A DNA stretch of 43,756 nt, taken from NCBI GenBank assembly GCA_016931185.1, contig JAFGFI010000059.1, positions 1 through 43,756 on the forward strand. Direction: 5' to 3'. The notes beneath the pieces were generated by a model. The model worked only from the letters and a program-made list of their open reading frames with translations. It was not told the origin of the DNA and searched no databases. Of the stretch, positions 26,505 to 35,700 are shown in pieces (position 1 is the first letter of the stretch; each line of letters begins with the position of its first letter). A program made the position numbers and the translations under genes. Source of the DNA: Anaerolineae bacterium. Its GTDB lineage: Bacteria; Chloroflexota; Anaerolineae; B4-G1; SLSP01.

Positions 26505-27782
26505 TTACTTCAACTCCAATTCGATAACGGGCACGACGACGTCCGGTTTTTTCACAGGGAGTTCTAGAATCAGCGTATCACCGCCAGTCTGTAACTGGTG
26601 AGTGGCCCAATCGGAAGACTTGAGGGTGATCTCGCTGCCATCGTGAAGGAAACACACATAAGCAACTTTGTCCGCCAGTCCTTTGAGAAGCAAGTGCTTG
26701 AAGGGCCAGGCGTAAACGTGGACGAAGAGTCGCTTGCCGTTTTGTGTGAGGCGGCAATCCTGTGGCGCTTCATAAGCACTCTGCGTACAGCCATAGATGG
26801 CTTCGCCATGCAAGGCCATCCAATCGCGGTAGACCGCCAGGGAATCCAGAGCGCGCCGGTCGAAAGTGCCCCGCGAAGTCGGCCCAACATTCATCAACAG
26901 ATTACCACCGCACGCGACGGTGTTGATGAGCATCCGGATGAGCTGCCCCGGACTTTTCCAGGTTTCTTCGTCCCGGTGATAGCCCCATGAGCCGCTGAAG
27001 GTCTGGCATGCTTCCCAAACCACCGGTTCCCCATTCACTTTGACCCACTCAATAGGCTGGACCTGCTCTGGAGTATAAATGTCGGCAGCCACGGGCAGAT
27101 CAAGCCGGTTGTTGAGAATAATGCGGGGCTTGAGGTCACGGATCAGAGCGTAGAGTTTCTCACTTTCCCAGTCATTGTGGCCTTTGCCGGGCAGTCCGTT
27201 GTAATGGCGGCCTGGATACGAGAAATCACACCATAAGATGTCAATGTCGAATTGCGTGAGTAGCTCTTGTACCTGATTGCGCATATACTCAGCATAGCGC
27301 GGCATCTCGCGGCCCTTGTTAAGTTTTGCAACGTCAGGGTGGTTGCGCAGGGGGTGAAAAATATCAATGGGGAAGTGAGGATGATGCCAGTCAATGAGCG
27401 AGTAGTAAAACCCCACGCGCAACCCCTCAGCTTTGAATGCCTCCACAAAGGGTTTAAGCAGATCCTTGCCATAGGGTGTGTTGGTCACTTTGTAATCGGT
27501 ATAAGCGGAATCCCACAAACAGAAACCCTCGTGATGCTTAGATGTGATGACCGCGTACTTCATACCCGCTTCGCGAGCAGCTTTAGCCCACTGTTGAGGA
27601 TCGTAGAGCGTGGGATTGAAACGCTCAAAGTATTGGCGGTAGACCTCTGGCGCGATCTCCTCCCGCGATTGAACCCACTCGTGCCGTGAAGGCAGGGCAT
27701 ACAGCCCCCAGTGAATAAACATCCCGAAACGGTCATGGACAAACCATTCCGTATCACCCTGTGTCGGTTTTGGTGTAAGCAT
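26505..27782 (-). CDS. Alpha-L-fucosidase, GH29 family
   Basis: The 425-residue enzyme matches GH29, which removes alpha-L-fucose from glycans by a retaining mechanism. Motifs include WFVHDRFGMFIHWGLYALPS (about 12-31), AGMKYAVITSKHHEGFCLWD with the HHEGF substrate-binding segment, RVGFYYSLIDWHHP, and the nucleophile in DILWCDFSYPG (Asp186). The barrel continues with NNRLDLP and GGNLLMNVGPTSRGTFD. A C-terminal beta domain (about 345-425) is present. No signal peptide is seen, so it is probably intracellular. AAGGAG lies before ATG 27782. It is the first gene of the minus-strand block and would provide fucose release from the same glycan as the GH63-like enzyme (inference). Confidence 0.93.
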   Translation of the reverse strand: MLTPKPTQGDTEWFVHDRFGMFIHWGLYALPSRHEWVQSREEIAPEVYRQYFERFNPTLYDPQQWAKAAREAGMKYAVITSKHHEGFCLWDSAYTDYKVTNTPYGKDLLKPFVEAFKAEGLRVGFYYSLIDWHHPHFPIDIFHPLRNHPDVAKLNKGREMPRYAEYMRNQVQELLTQFDIDILWCDFSYPGRHYNGLPGKGHNDWESEKLYALIRDLKPRIILNNRLDLPVAADIYTPEQVQPIEWVKVNGEPVVWEACQTFSGSWGYHRDEETWKSPGQLIRMLINTVACGGNLLMNVGPTSRGTFDRRALDSLAVYRDWMALHGEAIYGCTQSAYEAPQDCRLTQNGKRLFVHVYAWPFKHLLLKGLADKVAYVCFLHDGSEITLKSSDWATHQLQTGGDTLILELPVKKPDVVVPVIELELK

Positions 27783-28304
27783 ACGTTTAATCTCCTTAAA
27801 ATTAAGTGTGTGTTTGGGCTTCGTCTCGGTTAGAGAATGGACTTACGTAAAACGTAAAACGTGAGGACAAGTTATATGGTTTTGCACATTACATTTTGCT
27901 GCTCGTATACTCAATCGAGACGCTCCCGTTAAATTTTAGCGCGCGTAAATTACCACGTGCCGTTTTTAAGCAACAACATTGTACTCCGAAATGTATTACT
28001 TTGACAATCGGTAATATTGCTGCGTCGCCATCGTGGAAGTTTCGTTCATTTGGCTTCTTAATCTGCAACGTGATGTTAATGGAAATTATACCAGCTAATA
28101 GCGGAGCGATTGTCAGAGCGAAAAACAATCCCAGGAAGGCGGTAAGTCAATTCTAATCAAAATTACCCCACCCAAGAGGAACGTTGTTTTTTCAATCGAA
28201 AAGAGATATTGTTCATTTGCGTGTCCTGGCGCGTGAGGCTATAATGAGGGTGTGTAAGGTGTACTCACTACATCCCCACAATAGCATATCGAAGAAGGGA
28301 GGCA
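27783..28304. other. Divergent intergenic region, no convincing gene
   Basis: These 522 nt separate the fucosidase gene (minus) from the cNMP-binding gene (plus). A triplicated ACGTAAA-like run lies near 27844-27862. Open frames of 79 codons (27889-28128, minus, TTG start, hydrophobic first 25 residues) and 86 codons (27896-28156, plus) overlap each other and lack good ribosome sites. A small membrane protein on the minus strand cannot be excluded. A plus-strand promoter is listed separately. Confidence 0.5.
28217..28245 (+). promoter_or_regulatory. Candidate promoter of the cNMP-binding / cyclase operon
   Basis: TTGCGT at 28217-28222, a 17-nt spacer and a perfect TATAAT at 28240-28245. The start would be near 28252, about 50 nt before the first ATG. 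Confidence 0.5.
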
Positions 28305-28742
28305 ATGATGGACGAGGAAAAGATCATTGAAATTTTAAGCAAGGTTTCTTTATTTCAAGGGCTTAAAAAGCGGCAGCTTCAAGGGCTTGCCGATCGTTTT
28401 ATTGACCGCAGTTATGAAACGGGAGTACATATTGTAAAGCAAGGCGATGTGGGCTATGGTTTTTGTATTGTAGTCTCAGGCGCGGCAGAAGCCGTCCGTG
28501 AGCGTGCAGACGGGACTCAAGTACAAGTGAATGTTTTTGGCCCGAGTGATTTTTTCGGCGAATTGGCCCTGTTGGATGATGGCCCACGCACAGCTTCGGT
28601 TATAGCGACAGAGCCGACCGAGTGTTTGATTTTGCCCCGCTGGAATTTTCTAAGTGCCCTCAAGAAGGATACGGATACGGCTATTTCGATTATGCAGGAA
28701 CTTGCGAAACGTTTTAGGACGACACTAGATGCGCTTACATAG
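28305..28742 (+). CDS. Cyclic-nucleotide-binding domain protein
   Basis: The 145-residue protein is a single cNMP-binding domain of the CRP/PKA type: LFQGLKKRQLQGLADRFIDR at about 13-32, IVKQGDVGYGFCIVVSG at about 46-62, and the phosphate-binding cassette FFGELALLDDGPRTASV at about 86-102. The cassette has the Glu and Arg that contact the cyclic phosphate and ribose. There is no DNA-binding helix-turn-helix, so it is a stand-alone ligand sensor. GAAGGGAGG precedes the double ATG. Its stop is 2 nt before the ATG of the cyclase-domain gene, so the two are translated together and probably act in one pathway. Confidence 0.9.
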   Translation: MMDEEKIIEILSKVSLFQGLKKRQLQGLADRFIDRSYETGVHIVKQGDVGYGFCIVVSGAAEAVRERADGTQVQVNVFGPSDFFGELALLDDGPRTASVIATEPTECLILPRWNFLSALKKDTDTAISIMQELAKRFRTTLDALT

Positions 28743-28744
28743 GT

Positions 28745-31700
28745 ATGAAGTGCCCTAATTGTGATTTTGAGAATCTTCCCGATGCGCGGTATTGTGGTTC
28801 ATGTGGCACGCGCGTGGTGCAAGTGTGTATCAGTTGTGGTCGTGCCAATCCACTAAACTACCGTTATTGTGTGCAGTGTGGCACGCTTCTCTATAGTCCC
28901 CGAGAAGCTGATTTCTCGGGGACCCTACATCTCTTACCGGAAATTTCTTCTCCCGCACAGCTAGAGCGTGCAGCCGGTACATCGGCAGCGCGGGTCACGG
29001 AAAACATTTCTTCTCTCACCCATCTGGAACGTGTACCTGATAACTCCAACGAATCTTCTTCCTTTCCACAATCTATAGCAGAGGTATTACCTATCGGGTC
29101 AGAGACAAAAGTTAGCCCTGCCACGATCCAATTGCAGGGAGAACGACGAGTAGCAACTATTATCCTCGCCGATGTCAAAGGCTCTACCGACCTGCTTGAA
29201 TTCCTGGGTACCGAATCTTGGGTAGAGATTATGAACCGCCTTTTTTATATCCTGGAAGCGGAAATTTATCGCTTCGGAGGTGAAGTTGACCAGTTTCGAG
29301 GAGATGGATTGGTTGCGTTCTTTGGCACCAGTGTGGCGCATGAAGATGACCCGGAGCGGGCAGTTATGGCGGCGATGGCAATGCAACAAGCAATTCAGCC
29401 GTATGCCGCGGAGTTACAGCATGAGGGGATTGACTTACGCCTGCGAGTTGGTGTAAATACCGGGCAAGTTATTGTGACCCACGTTGGAGACCGGCAGTGT
29501 TATAGTGAAGATACGGCGATGGGAGAAGCGATAGCCCTTGCGGCACGGATGGAATCCGCTGCAGAGCCGGGAACCGTTCTGGTTAGCGAGAACACGTATC
29601 CATTGGTGCAATCTCAGTTTGAGTGGCTTCCCCTGGGTGAGATTCGGGTAAAGGGAGTGAGTCATCCCATTGCCGTTTACCGGCCACTGTCCTTGAGTAC
29701 AGAAAGCACGTCATTGCCGCCCTATGGGCTATCCAACCCCCTGCGCGAAGTTGAATACCAGGTTCTACAAGCGTGTGTAGAGGATTTGTATGATGGTCTG
29801 GGGGGCATTGTAATGCTTATGGGCGAAAAGGGGATGGGTAAGTCATTGTTGGTCTCCAGGATACGGCATTACTTTAACCGACAGGAAGCGTTGCTGGCGG
29901 AAGCGCGTACTCACGAATTACCGGGGGTATGGGCGGAGGTTGGACTTCAATTGCGCGGACGGTGCCGATCTTATGCCCAATCACATCCTTATGCAATGTG
30001 GATCGATCTGTTACACGATTGGCTAGGGGTACGTGAAGATGAGTTTAAAGAAGTCATCCTTGATATATTGTATCACAAAGTGCAAGCTCTGTGGGGGGAT
30101 GATTTAGAACAATATTACCCTTATCTGGCGGTTTTTCTGGGATTGCCGCTTGAAGATCCTTTTTTGGTTACAGTCGAGCATTTAGATGCTGAAAAAATGC
30201 GGCAGCAGATTTTTAGGGTAATTGGGGATTGGATAGAAACCTTGACCTGGAATGGGCCATTGCTGTTGACCTTTACCGATATGCATTGGGCAGATGCTTC
30301 TTCCCTAGAATTACTGCGCTATTGTCTGCCATTTTGTGATCGGGAAATGATATTGTGGATCTTTATGTTTCGTCCCGAACGCGATGCCCCCATTTGGAAA
30401 TTTCGCTATGATGTTGAGACGGAATATCCCCATCGCTTGACGACGTTAGAATTAGCCCCCTTAACCCCTGAACAGAGTGACGAATTCTTCACCCGTCTCT
30501 TTGGGGGAGCAGTGTTGCCGGAACAGGTGCGAGATTTTATTATCGAGAAAGCGGAAGGAAATCCCTATTATATTCAAGAGCTTTCTACCTCGTTAATGAC
30601 ACAAGGCATCCTGATACAGCATCCGCAATCCGGACTGTGGCAAGTCACACGAGATCTGGATTCATTGGATGTTCCAGATAGTTTGCAAAGCTTGTTATTG
30701 GCGCGGATTGATCGCCTGTCAGCAGACGAACAACGTATACTCCAAATAGCCTCAGTCATCGGTAGCGCGTTTTGGTCCAATATCTTACGTGTTTTGGCCG
30801 GGGGAACTCCTTCCTTAGAAAAAAAGCCCCTGAAGATGCATTTGACCGCACTGCAACGTGCAGAGTTGATCCGTGAGCGCGGACGTATTCCCGATCTGGG
30901 TATGGAGTATATATTCAAATCCACCTTGATTCGGGATGCAGTCTACGATAGTCTGTTGAGTGGGCAGCGCGCGGATTATCATTTAAAACTGGCCGAGTAT
31001 CTTGAGAATTGGACAGATCGAGAAGCTGTTACCCAATATTATGGCGCGTTGGCTTATCATTATCGCTGCGCTAAACGGCTAGGGAAAGATCTCTTTTATA
31101 CGCTGCAAGCAGCGGCACAGGCGCAAAAAATCTATGCCAATACAGAAGCCCTGGAATACTATTCACACGCACTGGCCGTCATAGATGAATTGCTATCTCA
31201 AAATCTGGATGAAAAGCAGCGTTACCAACTGTGGACACAGCAATTTTTCGCACTCAACGGACGGCGGGAAGTCTATCGTCTGTTGGGGAATTTTGATGCT
31301 CAATGGGAAGATGCTCGCGCCTTGTTGCCGTTAGCCCGCAAATTAGAAGATGATCCGGCGTGGTTAATCGATGCGCTTTTGGAACAGCCAGGAGTGTTGA
31401 ATGCCTACAACCGTGGGGAGGTTGCGACGGGATTGCCACTGGTACAGGAGGCCTTATCTTTGGCGCAGCAAATTGGTGATAAACACCGGGAGATGCAGAG
31501 TATGATAGCGCTTGTGAACCTGTATCTCACGAATGGGGATGCGGAGTGGGAACAAATGGCCGATCGGGCACTTGAATTAACGCGTGAGATAGGTGACCTG
31601 CAATATGAGGCCCGTTTGTTAATTAGCATGGGGCGTGTGTTTGCCTTCAGCGATCAATTTGCACGCAGTACAGCGTGTCTAGAAGCAGTTACTTCGTTGT

Positions 31701-32620
31701 CTTTCAGTCCTATCCCAGAGGAAAAGTTATTGCGGATTTCTTTGCTGGATTTGCAGGGGTTGCAGCTTGAACGCAGCGGAGATTATCACCGGCTGCTCAC
31801 CGAATATCAACAAGAACGTCTTTATCTTAGCCGCGAGATCGGACATCGCCCATTAGAGGCAAATGCACTGGCCCGGTGTGGTGAGATTGAAGCGCTCTAC
31901 CTGGGCGATTACGATCACGGCTTGATGCAACTTGAAGCAGCGCGGCGTATCTGGGAGGGTACGGCAGATGAGCCAGATGCTCTATTGCGTATCGTCCAGA
32001 TACAATTACAGCAAGGGCAATTTGATGAAGCCCAAAAAATCCTTGAATATTTACAACATCTGGACGAATCGGTACCGGATTTCGGACGGGCGCGGCTGCG
32101 ATTGATTACAGCTATGTTATACAATGCATGGGCGGAGCCAGCTTACTTACAGCAGGTGTTTGATGTAACAGCAGAGGCTAAAATTTTGGTGCAAGCTAAT
32201 TCGCTGCGTTTAGTTGCTTCTCAGCTTGAAATGGTGGCAGCGTGCCAGGCTGCGATTGCACATCTTAAACTGGCCCGGTTTTGTTCTGAGACATCCGAAC
32301 AAATGCAACACCGATATGGGGCTTTGCAAGAGGCACAAGTCGCTCTGGATATCTACCAACGCTATGGTTTTGTGCAGGTTATTGAAAGTGTCAGTGAAGA
32401 AATTCTCTTCCGTTATGGACAGGCATTGGCTGCCAATCAGCGCTCGAGTGAAGCGGATATATATCTGCACCGGGCTTATGAAGAACTGCTACGTAAGGCT
32501 GCATTTATTCCCCTTGATTGTGCCTTCTATCACACCTACATGGAAAACATCCTCTTACATTGTGAGATTCAGGCCGCTTATGCTGTTGGTATGATGGGCT
32601 ACGAAAACTGTGCAATATGA
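28745..32620 (+). CDS. Zinc-ribbon / class III cyclase / AAA ATPase / TPR regulator
   Basis: The 1291-residue protein begins with two zinc ribbons (Cys3, 6, 17, 20 and Cys28, 31, 42, 45), followed by a low-complexity linker. A class III nucleotidyl cyclase domain lies at about 130-315, with metal Asp143 (ILADVKGST) and Asp187 (FRGDGLVAFFG) in place. The usual purine-selecting Lys is Gln183, and the transition-state Asn of the GxxVNxAxR motif is Ala264, while Arg268 is present. An AAA/STAND-type ATPase follows with Walker A GEKGMGKS (360-367) and LLLTFTDMHWADASSLELL as Walker B. The C-terminal 500 residues are TPR-like helices. No membrane segment is visible. It starts 2 nt after the cNMP-binding gene. 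It may make an unusual cyclic nucleotide or be a non-catalytic nucleotide sensor. Confidence 0.88.
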   Translation: MKCPNCDFENLPDARYCGSCGTRVVQVCISCGRANPLNYRYCVQCGTLLYSPREADFSGTLHLLPEISSPAQLERAAGTSAARVTENISSLTHLERVPDNSNESSSFPQSIAEVLPIGSETKVSPATIQLQGERRVATIILADVKGSTDLLEFLGTESWVEIMNRLFYILEAEIYRFGGEVDQFRGDGLVAFFGTSVAHEDDPERAVMAAMAMQQAIQPYAAELQHEGIDLRLRVGVNTGQVIVTHVGDRQCYSEDTAMGEAIALAARMESAAEPGTVLVSENTYPLVQSQFEWLPLGEIRVKGVSHPIAVYRPLSLSTESTSLPPYGLSNPLREVEYQVLQACVEDLYDGLGGIVMLMGEKGMGKSLLVSRIRHYFNRQEALLAEARTHELPGVWAEVGLQLRGRCRSYAQSHPYAMWIDLLHDWLGVREDEFKEVILDILYHKVQALWGDDLEQYYPYLAVFLGLPLEDPFLVTVEHLDAEKMRQQIFRVIGDWIETLTWNGPLLLTFTDMHWADASSLELLRYCLPFCDREMILWIFMFRPERDAPIWKFRYDVETEYPHRLTTLELAPLTPEQSDEFFTRLFGGAVLPEQVRDFIIEKAEGNPYYIQELSTSLMTQGILIQHPQSGLWQVTRDLDSLDVPDSLQSLLLARIDRLSADEQRILQIASVIGSAFWSNILRVLAGGTPSLEKKPLKMHLTALQRAELIRERGRIPDLGMEYIFKSTLIRDAVYDSLLSGQRADYHLKLAEYLENWTDREAVTQYYGALAYHYRCAKRLGKDLFYTLQAAAQAQKIYANTEALEYYSHALAVIDELLSQNLDEKQRYQLWTQQFFALNGRREVYRLLGNFDAQWEDARALLPLARKLEDDPAWLIDALLEQPGVLNAYNRGEVATGLPLVQEALSLAQQIGDKHREMQSMIALVNLYLTNGDAEWEQMADRALELTREIGDLQYEARLLISMGRVFAFSDQFARSTACLEAVTSLSFSPIPEEKLLRISLLDLQGLQLERSGDYHRLLTEYQQERLYLSREIGHRPLEANALARCGEIEALYLGDYDHGLMQLEAARRIWEGTADEPDALLRIVQIQLQQGQFDEAQKILEYLQHLDESVPDFGRARLRLITAMLYNAWAEPAYLQQVFDVTAEAKILVQANSLRLVASQLEMVAACQAAIAHLKLARFCSETSEQMQHRYGALQEAQVALDIYQRYGFVQVIESVSEEILFRYGQALAANQRSSEADIYLHRAYEELLRKAAFIPLDCAFYHTYMENILLHCEIQAAYAVGMMGYENCAI

Positions 32621-32656
32621 GACTAAAGAACTATCCAAATTTCAACTTTTTTGATA

Positions 32657-32662
32657 TATAAT
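32657..32662 (+). promoter_or_regulatory. Possible -10 element upstream of the giant secreted protein
   Basis: TATAAT at 32657-32662 lies in an AT-rich 100-nt gap. No good -35 lies 17 nt upstream. The ribosome site GGGGGAGG before ATG 32721 is strong. Read-through from the cyclase gene is also possible. Confidence 0.3.
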
Positions 32663-32720
32663 AAATAATGTAGCTATAAAAAAGTAGACTTTATCTTTAT
32701 TCACATGGGGGAGGATCATA

Positions 32721-35700
32721 ATGAAATCTAACTTGCTATATCAAAGAGCATGTAAAGCATTCGTGTTTGTGATCGTGACACTCTTATGGACAATGTTAAG
32801 CCTGAGCATACGTCCAACAAAGATAGTTTTAGCCGGAAGCGGACCGGGAGGCGTCGGTGACACACAAGGTACGTCCAGTTTGCGTTTGTGGTTGCGCGCA
32901 GACAAGGGGGTGTATACAGATGAGGCTTGTTCCACTGTTATATTAAAGAACGCGCCGGTCGCTTGTTGGGCCGATCAAAGTGGAAATGGGAGCCATGTGC
33001 TACAGTTCAATGCGATGTGGCAGCCTACTTATCGTGATTCGCGCGCCGGGAATGGCTATAAACCGGCACTGGAATTTATTACCGACACATTGACCACAAC
33101 CCACGGTGTTCAGCTTTTTTCAGCTCCTGATTCCGGGTTTACCATGATGGTGGTTTTTGATAGTGATGATGTTGAGGCCCGTAAACAATTGCTTGGCTAC
33201 GGCTCTGCTCATACCACGGCCGAAAATCACAATTTGGAATTGGGGTATGACATGGGAAGTGTAGGGTTGCATCGTGGTGATGATAATGCCACGCTTACGT
33301 CTGGTCAGGTCATCACAAACCATACATATACCATTCTTAGTACTTTAGTTTTAACAAGTGGGAACGCGCCGGATAACATCCGTATTTTTAAAAATGGAAC
33401 GGCACAAACTCTGGCCCTTGAAGGATCGGGATGGTTGTCGGCAACTCATTACCCTGTGACCAGTGTTCCCTTGGATATTGGCGCGCGCCGGGATGGGAAT
33501 GACCCAAACTACCCTGATATTGCTCCTGGTGAATTTCACATGGGCGATATTGCGGAAATGATTGCCTACACCACGACGCTCAACACGGCGCAGCGCACCA
33601 TTGTAGAGAATTATCTCAATGCTAAATATAATAGAATTGTTATTAGTAATGATAAATATAGCGGCCCCTATGTTAAAGATCTCGTTGGCATTGGTAAGGA
33701 AGCGGACGGGATACACACAGCATCAAGTTCTGCGGGATTGATACTTGAAGATGCGGGATATTTAGAAAAGAATGGCGATTATATTTTTGCAGGGCACAGT
33801 GCAGATACCAACAGTACAACGGCGGCCAATTTACCTACTGGAATAGCTTCTCGCTGGACGCGCGAGTGGTATATCGCAAAGGTCTATCCTATAGGGGAGC
33901 AGCGTCACGGAGATGTTGTTCTCAAGTTTGATTTTAGTGAGGGGGGGATCGCGGGAACTCCGAATGGACTGTACGTGTTACTGTGGCGCAACAGAACATG
34001 GGACACATTTGAAGTTCTACAAACGACCTCCTACATTGTCGGAGATCAGGTCATTTTTGTGACACCGGCCTTACTGGACAATGGGTATTATACTCTGGGT
34101 AAAGTCGCTTTCTCGGATTACACGGTAGAAGATAGCCAGCAACCTGCAGGGCCAGTCTACGGTTTTGAGGATATTTCGGGAGGGGCTTCTGTGGTATTTA
34201 CGGACTCTGACCAGATCACCGGGTCTGTTTCTCTGGGTTTTACTTTTAATTTCTATGATGTGGATTATGAAGAGGTTTACATCGGCACGGATGGTTTTAT
34301 CACTTTTATCCCTGATCAACCTGATGACAGTACGCTGCAAACCTTGCCTAATGCCGGTGACCCTAACGGCATAATTGCCGGCTGGTGGGGAGATCTTGAT
34401 CCGTACGATCCTCCGCTGGGAAATGGAAATGTCTATGCGAGGATGGAAGGATCTGCGCCGGAGCGGTATTTCATTGTGCAGTATGAGCAAGTAGAGTATG
34501 AAGATAATACTTCAACGCCTTACTCTGTGACTTTTCAAATCAAACTTTTTGAAAGCTCAAACATTATTGAGATCCATTATAAAAATATCGATATCCGTTA
34601 TCAACCACTTGTAGGTATTGAAAACCAGGCAGGAACCCAGGGCTTACAGTATTATTATTCTAAGAGTCCGTTTATCGAACGCGCGGTGCGGTTTGCGCGC
34701 AGCCCCCTCATTCTTGATAAAACCGTCACCGATAGTACACCCAGAGTTGGGGATAAAATTACATACACGTTGGTCCTCCGCAGCAATCTTACCGAGACCA
34801 CACACACCGCCGCGCTATCTGAGACGTTAGATAATGGGCTGACATATTTTGAAACGGTGTTGTATGATCCGGCGCAATCAGGGGCGGTTGCGACCTTTGC
34901 AGGCCAAACCTTGCGGATTCACAGTTTAGAGATAGCTGCCGGACAACGGATCACGCTCACTATACCAGTTATGGTGGAGAATACCGTGTTGCCAGCAACG
35001 CAGCTCATGAATACTTCCCAGATCACCAGTGTGGAAGCGCCTAAATATACGGAAAATGCGTTAGCTATAGTTGCCGATACTTGCTGGGCGCGGGTGGCAG
35101 GGGCGGCTAAAATTTATGATAATGTGCAAGATGCAATAGAAGCTGCAAGTGCAGACGATATAGTACAGATCGCCGGATATTGTCTGGATGTTGAGACACG
35201 CGGCAGTGCCGCTTTGACATTACAACAAGTGGCCTATCTCACTAAATCTTTAACTTTGCGCGGGGGGTATACGCCGGATTTTTCAGGGGAGGCGGATCCC
35301 GATACTAACGCTACCATCCTTGACGCGCGTGACCTGGGGCGTGTGGTCTATATAAGCGGCTCTGACCCCCCCGTTACCGCGACCGTTGAAGGATTGCAAC
35401 TCGAAGGTGGCAATGCGGGGTTGGGAGGCGGCGTGCTTAATGGGGGTGGAGGTGTTTATGCTTTGACGTCAACATTGACTTTAAGCCGCACCTATATCTC
35501 CCGTAGTTCTGCACAACAGGGAGGGGGCATGTATGCCGATAATAGTATCCTCACTCTCACCGATAATCATATTTTTTCTAATACCGCTTCCGAGGAGGGC
35601 GGGGGTGTGTATATAGTGAATGCTTCGGCGGTTACCCTAACTGGCAATCTCATTATGACCAATACGGCTTCTGAAGAAGGTGGTGGGGGGAGATTGCTGC

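Noticed and set aside
18793..27782. A Bacteroidota-type polysaccharide utilisation locus
   Set aside because: No SusC/SusD pair, no AraC output domain and no signal peptides on the glycosidases. Only the sensor architecture is similar.
27889..28156. Two overlapping open frames, 79 codons (minus) and 86 codons (plus)
   Set aside because: Both lie in a divergent intergenic gap without good ribosome sites or family motifs. The minus-strand frame with a hydrophobic start remains possible but unsupported.
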